Shown piece by piece: positions 1-5,312 of a stretch of 5,312 nt of DNA (positions within the stretch are counted from its first letter, which is position 1; the number at the start of each line of letters is the position of its first letter). The notes beneath the pieces were generated by a model that saw only the letters and a program-made list of their open reading frames with translations, was not told where the DNA came from and did not search any database. The position numbers and the translations under genes were made by a program. Source of the stretch: Chloroflexota bacterium (GTDB taxonomy: Bacteria > Chloroflexota > Anaerolineae > Anaerolineales > Villigracilaceae); the NCBI GenBank assembly GCA_021796315.1, contig JAJYOH010000441.1, positions 1 through 5,312 of the forward strand, in the 5' to 3' direction.

Positions 1-1329
1 CGGCCAGCCGCGTGAACCAAACAGGCTGTGAAAATAGATGCCGGGCAAGCCGACGAGCGCGAGCATAATGGCCTGTGCGGCTATGAAACGATCGACTTGT
101 ATGTCCAGATGCTCTGCCGTTTGCGGATTGGAGAGCGCATCGAAATAATTAATGTTTAGCTCGTAAGGTTGCTGTATACCGTTGGCATCGTCCTTATAAG
201 ACACTAACCCACCGTGAGCTTTGACCTGCTCGATCATCGCTTCGATGGCGACATCAGACAGGATACCGCGCACCGGATTGATACCAATCCCATCATGAGA
301 TGCAAGGAAATTAAAGAAAGCAGTCTGGTCAGATGGCAGCTTAAGCTCCGCCGCCCACGCCGAGAGCACACGAGCATCGCCCGTATAAAACATGTGCAAA
401 ACCAGCGGCGGCAGCGCAAAGTTGTAAACCAGCTGCGCTTCATTGCTTCCATCACCGAAGTAGGAGATATTCTCGGCGTGAGGCACATTCGTTTCGGTGA
501 TTAACATGACTTGTGGAGCAAAATTGTCGAGCACCGCACGAAAGAGTTGAATGACGCCATGAGTCTGCGGCAGGTGGATGCAGGTAGTACCGATTTCCTT
601 CCAGAGATATGCAATCGCGTCCAACCGGATAAATTCCGCGCCGTGAGCAACGTAGGATAATAATGTTTCGATGATCTCAAGCAGAACTGCCGGGTTGTGA
701 TAATTGAGATCAACCTGATCTTCGCTGAATGTCGTCCAAACTTGTTTCGAGCCGGAAGGTGTATCGAAGCGGGTCAGGAGCGGCAAGGCACGCGGACGGA
801 CGACTTGCGACAGGTCGGGGTTGCCTTCGACCGTGATGAAGTAATCTTGATATATGGGGCTGTCACGCAGGAACGCTTGAAACCAGGCACTGCGCGCGGA
901 TAAGTGATTGATAACCGCGTCGAACATCAGCCGGAAGCGGCGGCCCAGCCGTTCGACATCCGCCCACGCTCCGAGGTCCGGATCGACCGTGCGATAATCG
1001 ATGACCGAAAAACCGTCATCGGACGAGTATGGAAAAAAGGGCAGGATGTGCAATCCGCTGATGAGTCCGGTCAGATGCTTTTCACAAAAATCAGCCAGCG
1101 TTTGCAAATGTGGGACATCCGGCTGCTGTAATTGATCCCCATAGGTAATCAAAATGGAATCGCGTTCAGAGATTTGATGCCTGGTTTTGCGGCGTAATCG
1201 AGGACGATATGCGCGCAGAATGGAGTGCAAACGTCTGAAAGCATCATTTCCAAGCGCTTCACCATAAAGAGCTGTCAGGTGAGAGTGAATGACAGAAAGA
1301 GCTGAACCCGATCTTGGCCGAGGCTTCAT
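1..1329 (-). CDS. GH13_18 glycoside phosphorylase, probable glucosylglycerate phosphorylase (3' end beyond window)
   Basis: The reading frame is open from an ATG at 1329 to base 1, giving 443 codons without a stop, so the C-terminus lies outside the window. GH13 signatures are in order: DAVINH (137-142), nucleophile D237 in FIRLDAIAYLWKE, acid/base E279 in ITETNVPH, and transition-state stabiliser D346 in FLASHDGIGIN. This family carries out phosphorolysis of alpha-glucosides to alpha-glucose 1-phosphate in the cytoplasm. Features recalled from E. coli YcjM (glucosylglycerate phosphorylase, about 559 residues) rather than from classical sucrose phosphorylases are the roughly 58-residue extension before ILITYGDQ (59-66), SSDDGFSVIDY, WTTFSEDQVDLNY (198-210), WKEIGTTCIHL and the SH-DGIG-NPVRG stretch. 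The likely reaction is therefore 2-O-alpha-glucosyl-D-glycerate plus phosphate giving glucose 1-phosphate and D-glycerate. Sucrose or glucosylglycerol as substrate is not excluded. The ATG overlaps the antiporter stop (ATGA) and has GAAGAGG five bases upstream. About a fifth of the protein is missing. Confidence 0.88.
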   Translation of the reverse strand, partial: MKPRPRSGSALSVIHSHLTALYGEALGNDAFRRLHSILRAYRPRLRRKTRHQISERDSILITYGDQLQQPDVPHLQTLADFCEKHLTGLISGLHILPFFPYSSDDGFSVIDYRTVDPDLGAWADVERLGRRFRLMFDAVINHLSARSAWFQAFLRDSPIYQDYFITVEGNPDLSQVVRPRALPLLTRFDTPSGSKQVWTTFSEDQVDLNYHNPAVLLEIIETLLSYVAHGAEFIRLDAIAYLWKEIGTTCIHLPQTHGVIQLFRAVLDNFAPQVMLITETNVPHAENISYFGDGSNEAQLVYNFALPPLVLHMFYTGDARVLSAWAAELKLPSDQTAFFNFLASHDGIGINPVRGILSDVAIEAMIEQVKAHGGLVSYKDDANGIQQPYELNINYFDALSNPQTAEHLDIQVDRFIAAQAIMLALVGLPGIYFHSLFGSRGWP

Positions 1330-3140
1330 TGCAGCCTCTTCAATGGAGTTCGCTTATCCCTCTCTTTGGTCAGAACATTTTCGACATCTTCGGTTTGCTC
1401 CCGTTTGCATAGTAAAGTCATAACATCACCAGATTGCAAGCGGGTATCTCCGCGCGGAATGATAACCTCATCACCACGCTTTATCGATACCAATACTGCC
1501 GAGCGCGGCAGGCCAAGCCTGGCAACAACTTTACCTACAGCCCTGGCATTAGACGGGATGGGCACCTCAAGAAATTGTGTGCTCGTTTCACTGCGCGCTG
1601 GTATCGCAGCCGGACCTTCACTCAGCTGGGCATCCACCTCAGTTGTCAGCGTCTCGAACGTGTCGTCAGCAATGACACCATCATGTCGCAACCCCAGCAG
1701 CGCACTGCGTTGGGCGCGCAAAATCTCACGCCAACCGGTATCAAGTTCTTCGGCCTCCAGCGCGGGGTCGGCGCGCAGAACTGCGTGCACAGTCTCAGCC
1801 AGAGAGGCGGCGCGCTGTGTGATAAAGGGCTTTAATCGTTCCAAAGTGTGAGTGGAAATTAATCCCTCAGTATATAAACGGTCGAGGCGCGCGTCCGCGG
1901 CGCGTAACGAAGCCAGACGCGCGTGGCCAATTTCATAATCAATTTGTCCTTCAGTGCGGACAACGATATGCAGTTTGTCAATCAGAAAATGTATGGTTGT
2001 GCCTTGCGCCAACAATGTAAACAACACCACACCGACTGCCATCACCTGCAATAGATCGCGGTTACTGCCAAAAGAGGCTGGAAGGCTGAGAACCAGCGCC
2101 AGACAGATGGCGCCGCGCAAACCGCCCCACGAAAGGACATGCTGCCAGTTGGTCGAGACCGGCTCGGCCACACGGTTGACGACCCAACTCAATCCATAAA
2201 CAATAATGACGCGCGCTACCAATACAGCCAGTATGGCCCAGACGACGGGTTGCCATGAAACGACCAGGGCCGAAATATTGACCTTCAACCCGATCAACAA
2301 GAAGACCAATGAGTTTGCCAGAAAGGCAACGTATTCCCAAAAATTGAACAACACGATGCGGGTGGTGGGACTCATGCCGCGCGGCCCGATATTACCATTG
2401 ACCAAACCGGCGGCGACCACGGCCAGCACGCCGCTGAGATGCAGTCTCTCGGCTAATAAGTAGGCGCCGAAAGCCAGCACAGTTGTCAAAGTCGTTTCGA
2501 TCAAATAATCATCCACCCTTTCGATCAACTGAGCAATGATCCAACCCAAGGCCAGCCCGACAATGATCCCACCGATTGCCACTTGAAAAAATTCAAGGAT
2601 GCTGCCAACCAAGTCAAAATGGCTGGTCAGCGCGATAGCCAGCATGAGATTAAAGGTCACGATGGCAGTGCCGTCGTTGAACAGACTTTCCGCTTCAACC
2701 AAGACCGCCAGCCGTTTGGGGACACCCAGTTTCCGAAAGAGGGCTACGACTGCGATCGGGTCGGTGGCGGCGATGAGCGCGCCAAAGACCATGGCCAGCG
2801 GCAATCCCACTGGAGTGACCAAGGCCAATATGCCGCCAACGATCAAGGTTGTTAAAATCACGCCGGGTACTGCCAGCAGGATAATGGCAGACAGGTTCCG
2901 CCGTAATTCGGTAATGTTGAGGTGAAAGGCAGCTTCAAATACCAGCGGAGGGAGGAATAATGCCAGGATCAATTCCGGCGTGAGTTCGAATTCCAACGGG
3001 GAACGGAACGTGATCAACAGGCCTACGACTACCAACGCCACTGTATAAGGAATACGAAAACGACGCACAGCTATGGCCACCAGCGAGGCAGTTAGAAGTA
3101 GTCCAATAATGAGGGTCTCGGTGCTAAGGAATTGTTCCAT
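1326..3140 (-). CDS. Na+/H+ antiporter, CPA1 (NhaP-like) family, with C-terminal TrkA-C domain
   Basis: This 604-residue integral membrane protein probably exchanges cytoplasmic Na+ (or K+) for external H+. Residues 1-390 form a run of about a dozen hydrophobic segments typical of the Na_H_Exchanger domain. The diagnostic motifs are ATDPIAV (125-131), the ESLFNDG element (151-157) with the N155-D156 ion-site pair, and SWGGLRGAICLAL (337-349), whose R342 belongs to the family's conserved WGGLRG box. A cytoplasmic helical region follows (about 400-510, beginning near YEIGHARLASLR). It ends in a TrkA-C/RCK-C-like beta domain (about 523-580, FLEVPIP to GDVMTLLC), which in related transporters binds a regulatory ligand. 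The start at 3140 is the only good one: hydrophobic sequence begins within ten residues and the next methionine is at residue 117. Its Shine-Dalgarno is weak (GGAA, about 10 bases upstream). The stop overlaps the phosphorylase start. Ion specificity (Na+ or K+) cannot be read from the sequence. Confidence 0.93.
   Translation of the reverse strand: MEQFLSTETLIIGLLLTASLVAIAVRRFRIPYTVALVVVGLLITFRSPLEFELTPELILALFLPPLVFEAAFHLNITELRRNLSAIILLAVPGVILTTLIVGGILALVTPVGLPLAMVFGALIAATDPIAVVALFRKLGVPKRLAVLVEAESLFNDGTAIVTFNLMLAIALTSHFDLVGSILEFFQVAIGGIIVGLALGWIIAQLIERVDDYLIETTLTTVLAFGAYLLAERLHLSGVLAVVAAGLVNGNIGPRGMSPTTRIVLFNFWEYVAFLANSLVFLLIGLKVNISALVVSWQPVVWAILAVLVARVIIVYGLSWVVNRVAEPVSTNWQHVLSWGGLRGAICLALVLSLPASFGSNRDLLQVMAVGVVLFTLLAQGTTIHFLIDKLHIVVRTEGQIDYEIGHARLASLRAADARLDRLYTEGLISTHTLERLKPFITQRAASLAETVHAVLRADPALEAEELDTGWREILRAQRSALLGLRHDGVIADDTFETLTTEVDAQLSEGPAAIPARSETSTQFLEVPIPSNARAVGKVVARLGLPRSAVLVSIKRGDEVIIPRGDTRLQSGDVMTLLCKREQTEDVENVLTKERDKRTPLKRLQ
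1335..1341 (-). promoter_or_regulatory. Ribosome binding site of the phosphorylase gene, inside the antiporter coding end
   Basis: On the minus strand GAAGAGG is followed by CTGCA and then the ATG at 1329, a purine-rich Shine-Dalgarno match with 5-base spacing. It lies within the last codons of the antiporter. With the ATGA stop/start overlap it supports this start and suggests translational coupling between the two genes. Confidence 0.6.
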
Positions 3141-3218
3141 GAAAAATACTTTCCGGTTCCGCCTGGATGATTAACAAGGCGCAATCATAATTGTACAAAT
3201 AATTTTGCAACATCAGAA

Positions 3219-3224
3219 ATTATA
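3219..3224 (-). promoter_or_regulatory. Candidate -10 box for the antiporter-phosphorylase operon
   Basis: The minus strand reads GCTAGTATAATTTC, containing a perfect TATAAT about 79 bases upstream of the antiporter ATG, in an AT-rich stretch (3181-3250). No convincing -35 hexamer sits 16-18 bases upstream; the best is TTTAAT at 3249-3244 with 19-base spacing. Transcription would begin near 3212 and leave a leader of about 70 bases. The position is right for a promoter serving genes that follow a 400-base gap, but the call rests on one hexamer. Confidence 0.35.
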
Positions 3225-3377
3225 CTAGCTGTGTATGCAAAAAATTAAAGAGTTGAAGACGGCCAAACAATTTCCCACATCAGATGGAAGCCGATTCGGA
3301 AAAGTGTCCTATTACAACGCCATATCAGTAATTTGCACCCCACGAAAAAGACTATGACTATGCTGCCCCCTGGTCTT

Positions 3378-3417
3378 TCCAACCTGCTTGGGTATCAACC
3401 CAAAACCGGATCTTGGA
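3378..3417. repeat. Interrupted inverted repeat (hairpin-forming) in the intergenic region
   Basis: TTGGGT (3388-3393) and ACCCAA (3398-3403) are perfect complements around a 4-base loop. TCCAA (3378-3382) and TTGGA (3413-3417) pair outside them, leaving an asymmetric internal bulge of 5 and 10 bases. The structure is not followed by a U-tract on either strand, so it is unlikely to be an intrinsic terminator. It lies about 150 bases beyond the stop of the 92-residue membrane protein gene and upstream of the antiporter promoter candidate, so it could be an RNA element or an operator, or it could be chance. Confidence 0.3.
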
Positions 3418-3537
3418 ACTAGTTATGAGTAGTGACACAGATTATTTGCGCTAATGTCTATTCGTACACACTTGACTTCACCGGCTGTGCATACTGGCGC
3501 TCAAGTTCCCCAAAATGTATAAAATTGCTCGGTCCCA

Positions 3538-3816
3538 TTATGCCATGGATGAATTCAACTTGTAAATTTGAGACTCGAGGTTTTCCAACTCATCCCGGTA
3601 TTTAGCCCGCTTATTGGCATTTATAAGTGCAACAAGTCCGCCTGCAATCAATAGAACAACGCCAATCCCGTAAATTGGAATTAGAAATATTCCTATGAAT
3701 ACACCCCATAAGCCGAGCTTGTATTGCCGGCTTGCTTTGTTTATCTCTGTTGCCAATTTATTCTTCTGACCTTCCAGCACAACAACTTGGATCTTCTTAT
3801 CTGCCAGCGAATTCAT
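3538..3816 (-). CDS. Small two-segment membrane protein of unknown function with flanking helical arms
   Basis: I do not recognise the family of this 92-residue protein. Residues 5-32 are a polar, heptad-like amphipathic stretch rich in K, E, L and N. Residues about 34-66 are strongly hydrophobic and break near the IPIYGIG turn (46-52), so they could be a tight two-helix hairpin or one long membrane segment. Residues 67-88 (KRAKYRDELENLESQIYKL) are again charged and coiled-coil-like. Charge distribution would put both arms in the cytoplasm if it is a hairpin. There is no signal peptide and no cysteine. The start is well supported by GGGAGG with 7-base spacing, the best ribosome site in the window. 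It begins 71 bases after the oxidoreductase stop and may share its transcript; the 397-base gap downstream separates it from the antiporter. Confidence 0.72.
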   Translation of the reverse strand: MNSLADKKIQVVVLEGQKNKLATEINKASRQYKLGLWGVFIGIFLIPIYGIGVVLLIAGGLVALINANKRAKYRDELENLESQIYKLNSSMA

Positions 3817-3823
3817 TGATCTG

Positions 3824-3829
3824 CCTCCC
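3824..3829 (-). promoter_or_regulatory. Strong ribosome binding site of the 92-residue membrane protein gene
   Basis: The minus strand reads GGGAGG, then CAGATCA (7 bases), then the ATG at 3816. This near-consensus Shine-Dalgarno at ideal spacing is the main reason to accept a small gene with no recognised family as real. Confidence 0.7.
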
Positions 3830-3887
3830 GGTACACTGTTCGATAAATAAGAACGAAATCATATTTGCCTGGTTCTGCGGATTCGTT

Positions 3888-4535
3888 TTAGGACTTCACA
3901 ACTTTTATATTAAATCGATCAGAGGGAAGAACGCGTCGCAGATCGAGCCAAAGGGCAAGCAGCATTTCCACACCCCGTGAGGTGGTAATATCGCCCAGGT
4001 CGATCACCGATCTCCAGCCAAACCAATCGCGCAGGATTCCAATTACAACGGTCTTGGCTTCAATATCATTCCCGCTGACGAATACATCGGTCCGTTCAGG
4101 GAGTTTTGCTGGCTCAACCATCAGGTTGCAATTCATTGTGTTCAGGGTTTTTACCACCAGCGTTTCAGGGAAGGCGTGTTGAATTTGCTCGCCCAATGAA
4201 TCTCCGTTACAAACCGAAAGGATTAGATCATCCCTTGAATAGTCGATGGGATTTGAGGTGTCTATCAGTATCTTGTTTTTCAAATTGCCGGCTCCGGCCT
4301 GGCGCAAAGCATCCAGCGACGCAGTCCCCAAGGTACAGTTGAAAACAATTTCACCGAAGGCCGCCGCGTTCTTAAAAGTCCCGTATAAAGCGCGCTGGCC
4401 CTCCTCCTTGGCCCAGGCAATAGCCCTGGGATTATCCGCATCGCGCGCGCCCATGAAGACGTCGTGTCCAAGCTGGATCAGCTTGGAACCGATAGTCCGT
4501 CCAACCATTCCGGTACCCAGGATGCCAATTTCCAT
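3888..4535 (-). CDS. NADP-binding oxidoreductase, F420H2:NADP+ oxidoreductase superfamily (COG2085-like)
   Basis: This is a 215-residue soluble Rossmann-fold protein, a usual length for the family. The N-terminus carries the dinucleotide motif G7-T-G-M-V-G12 directly after the first strand (MEIGIL). It is followed by GARD (29-32), where R31, together with T8, matches positions that contact the 2'-phosphate of NADP in archaeal Fno. Further family marks are DTSNP (92-96), VVKTLNT (127-133), VSGND (153-157) and GDITTSRGVE (181-190). Members transfer hydride between NADP(H) and another cofactor or substrate; some use F420. The stretch equivalent to the F420-contacting ALHTIPA region of Fno is different here (LNTMNCN), so F420 use is doubtful and the substrate is unknown. 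A TTG at 4538 lies one codon upstream in frame, but GAGG is 7 bases from the ATG at 4535 and only 4 from the TTG, so ATG is preferred. It starts 61 bases after the ATP synthase subunit D stop. Confidence 0.85.
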   Translation of the reverse strand: MEIGILGTGMVGRTIGSKLIQLGHDVFMGARDADNPRAIAWAKEEGQRALYGTFKNAAAFGEIVFNCTLGTASLDALRQAGAGNLKNKILIDTSNPIDYSRDDLILSVCNGDSLGEQIQHAFPETLVVKTLNTMNCNLMVEPAKLPERTDVFVSGNDIEAKTVVIGILRDWFGWRSVIDLGDITTSRGVEMLLALWLDLRRVLPSDRFNIKVVKS

Positions 4536-4541
4536 CAAATC

Positions 4542-4548
4542 ACCTCTG
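4542..4548 (-). promoter_or_regulatory. Ribosome binding site deciding the ATG start of the NADP oxidoreductase
   Basis: The minus strand reads AGAGGTGATTTGATG. The GAGG core stands 7 bases before the ATG at 4535 and only 4 before the in-frame TTG at 4538, which favours the ATG start. Confidence 0.55.
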
Positions 4549-4567
4549 TCCTGATTGAATTCTTTGC

Positions 4568-4594
4568 ATTATCCACGAATTCACGCGAAGCCAA
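4568..4594 (-). promoter_or_regulatory. Weak candidate promoter between ATP synthase subunit D and the oxidoreductase
   Basis: The minus strand has TTGGCT (4594-4589) and GATAAT (4573-4568) separated by 15 bases, which is shorter than the usual 17. It could give the oxidoreductase gene its own transcript in addition to read-through from the ATP synthase operon. The match is modest and may be chance. Confidence 0.2.
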
Positions 4595-4596
4595 TC

Positions 4597-5244
4597 TCAT
4601 TCAAGTGCAGTTTCTGCGGCAGCCTTTTTGGCCATTTTCGTCTTTAGCCATTTCAGGCGGAATGTCTCTTCACGTTCCCGCTCTTCGAGTGCGCTTTTGA
4701 TGAATAGAACCGTCTCTTCGTATTCGGGGATAAAAATATACTGCAGGGCTTTGACCCGGCGCTGAGTCTTGCGCAGTTCTCCTGCCAACCTCCACACCGC
4801 TGTCATTAGCTCGGAAAGTTCTGGAATGTGATTCAAAACGTCCCGGAAAGCGGCGCTTGTCTCATCCAGGGTCGCACTCGTAGCGCCCATGCTATAAGTC
4901 ATTTCCAGAGGGGCGCCGCGCGACTCGACCTGCGGGATCGGAACGCCCATCACTCCCCGAAATTTGAGTTGAACATCAACAGTCTGGCTCATTGCCAGAG
5001 CGGCCCATTCAACGTGATCCTGTCCCATGGTCAGTTTTGCCTGTTCCAGGGCAAGATAAGATTCTTCCAACAACTTCCAGACTTTCTCCTGCAATGCTCC
5101 AGCATCATGAGCAAGACGGATAAGTTCGGTAGTCAACACCTCGCGCTTGCGATCCAGGATCTCGTATCCCTCGCGTGCAAATTGCAATTCCTGTTTCATG
5201 CGCAGCAGATTGCTGCGAGTGGGCGGAATGTTAAGATGCGTCAC
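4597..5244 (-). CDS. atpD: V/A-type ATP synthase subunit D (central stalk)
   Basis: This 215-residue subunit forms the rotating central shaft of the cytoplasmic V1/A1 head, together with subunit F, and connects the A3B3 catalytic ring to the membrane rotor. The N-terminal PPTRSNLLRMKQEL (7-20) and ILDRKREVL (29-37) match the conserved start of the ATP-synt_D family. The middle has the conserved GVMGVPIP element (97-104), and the C-terminus has RRVKALQYIFIPEYEETV (162-179) and the EEREREETFRLK stretch. The protein is all-helical, with long antiparallel coiled coils at both ends (about 1-75 and 130-205). Length is normal for the family. Translation starts at GTG (5244), 14 bases inside subunit B, with GGAG 4 bases upstream; the close match to family N-termini supports this start. 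The B-D order is typical of V-type operons. The symbol follows the V-type usage, not F-type beta; ntpD is a synonym. Confidence 0.95.
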   Translation of the reverse strand: MTHLNIPPTRSNLLRMKQELQFAREGYEILDRKREVLTTELIRLAHDAGALQEKVWKLLEESYLALEQAKLTMGQDHVEWAALAMSQTVDVQLKFRGVMGVPIPQVESRGAPLEMTYSMGATSATLDETSAAFRDVLNHIPELSELMTAVWRLAGELRKTQRRVKALQYIFIPEYEETVLFIKSALEEREREETFRLKWLKTKMAKKAAAETALE

Positions 5245-5312
5245 GGCGCTCCACGTAATATTGTCCTATTTCGGCTGGACTGACACGTGTCAGCTCTTCC
5301 TGCGGAAGCATG
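5231..5312 (-). CDS. atpB: V/A-type ATP synthase subunit B, C-terminal end only
   Basis: Only the last 26 codons and the TAA stop (5233-5231) are in the window; the rest lies beyond position 5312. The visible peptide begins MLPQEELTRVSPAEIGQYY. Its LPxxEL-R pattern followed by an aromatic YY near the end resembles the tail of the non-catalytic nucleotide-binding B subunit, the usual gene before subunit D. The ATG at 5311 is an internal methionine, not a start. The frame overlaps the GTG start of subunit D by 14 bases. The identification rests on a short tail plus gene order. The symbol is the V-type one; ntpB is a synonym. Confidence 0.72.
   Translation of the reverse strand, partial: MLPQEELTRVSPAEIGQYYVERRDAS

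Larger units (their letters stand above)
3141..3537. other. Gene-poor intergenic region with probable promoter and small inverted repeats
   Basis: These 397 bases separate the 92-residue membrane protein gene from the antiporter operon. They contain the candidate TATAAT box, a perfect 6-base hairpin (TTGGGT-ATCA-ACCCAA, 3388-3403) inside an outer 5-base pairing (TCCAA 3378-3382 with TTGGA 3413-3417), and ACTTGA/TCAAGT (3470-3475 and 3501-3506). None of these is followed by a T-run, so no intrinsic terminator is recognised for the upstream gene. The only open frames are very short: 40 codons at 3235-3357 on the plus strand, and fragments of 9 and 22 codons at 3425-3522. None has a Shine-Dalgarno sequence or resembles a protein I recognise. 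No tRNA fold or riboswitch core was seen. Confidence 0.6.

Noticed and set aside
214..1131. Several plus-strand and other-frame open frames of 68-96 codons across the first 1.3 kb
   Set aside because: The minus-strand GH13_18 frame is open through the whole stretch and carries all catalytic motifs; the others are its shadows.
1366..1851. Long plus-strand open frames opposite the antiporter 3' half (up to 161 codons)
   Set aside because: They lie fully inside a well-supported minus-strand gene, have low-complexity S/R/A-rich translations without recognisable motifs, and no ribosome site. They are antisense shadows.
3425..3522. Tiny plus-strand frames of 9 and 22 codons sharing a TAATG stop/start
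   Set aside because: They are too short to separate from chance, lack a Shine-Dalgarno sequence and a promoter, and resemble nothing I recognise.
4557..4583. GAATTC occurring twice, 21 bases apart, upstream of the oxidoreductase
   Set aside because: Two six-base matches in an AT-rich spacer are expected by chance often enough; no wider repeat surrounds them.
4828..5283. 151-codon plus-strand frame opposite ATP synthase subunit D
   Set aside because: Subunit D is unambiguous on the other strand and the antisense translation shows no family features or coherent start signal.
1..5312. Search for CRISPR repeats, IS ends, tRNA folds and target-site duplications
   Set aside because: No regularly spaced repeats, transposase-like frames, terminal inverted repeats or tRNA T-loop sequences were seen.

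Overview
The window reads as a stretch of bacterial chromosome with every convincing gene on the minus strand, transcribed from position 5312 towards position 1. Base composition is moderate (about half G+C by eye), genes are closely packed and several overlap. A V/A-type ATP synthase, a COG2085 dinucleotide-binding enzyme, a CPA1 antiporter with a TrkA-C tail and a glucosylglycerate-phosphorylase-like GH13_18 enzyme would suit a Chloroflexota (Anaerolineae-like) genome. That assignment is inference from gene content and is not secure. Meiothermus/Thermus relatives share some of this content but usually have much higher G+C.

Layout in the direction of transcription: (1) 5312-5231, the last 26 codons of V-type ATP synthase subunit B, entering from outside the window. 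(2) 5244-4597, subunit D of the same enzyme, starting at GTG and overlapping B by 14 bases. (3) 4535-3888, a Rossmann-fold NADP-dependent oxidoreductase of the F420H2:NADP oxidoreductase superfamily, 61 bases after D. (4) 3816-3538, a 92-residue membrane protein of unknown function with two hydrophobic segments between heptad-like helices and a very good ribosome binding site. (5) 3537-3141, about 400 bases without a convincing gene, holding a probable promoter for the next unit and a small inverted repeat. (6) 3140-1326, a 604-residue Na+/H+ antiporter. (7) 1329-1, a GH13_18 phosphorylase joined to the antiporter by an ATGA overlap and running off the window after 443 codons.

The genes form two blocks. 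The upstream block is the end of a V-type ATP synthase operon with two trailing genes that may be read through from it. The downstream block pairs an ion antiporter with an enzyme whose closest recognisable relative is E. coli YcjM, a phosphorylase of the compatible solute glucosylglycerate. The ATGA overlap implies translational coupling, so ion export and turnover of an organic osmolyte may be expressed together. No mobile element, CRISPR array, tRNA or rRNA was seen. The window looks like ordinary chromosome; the antiporter-phosphorylase pair is its most interesting feature.
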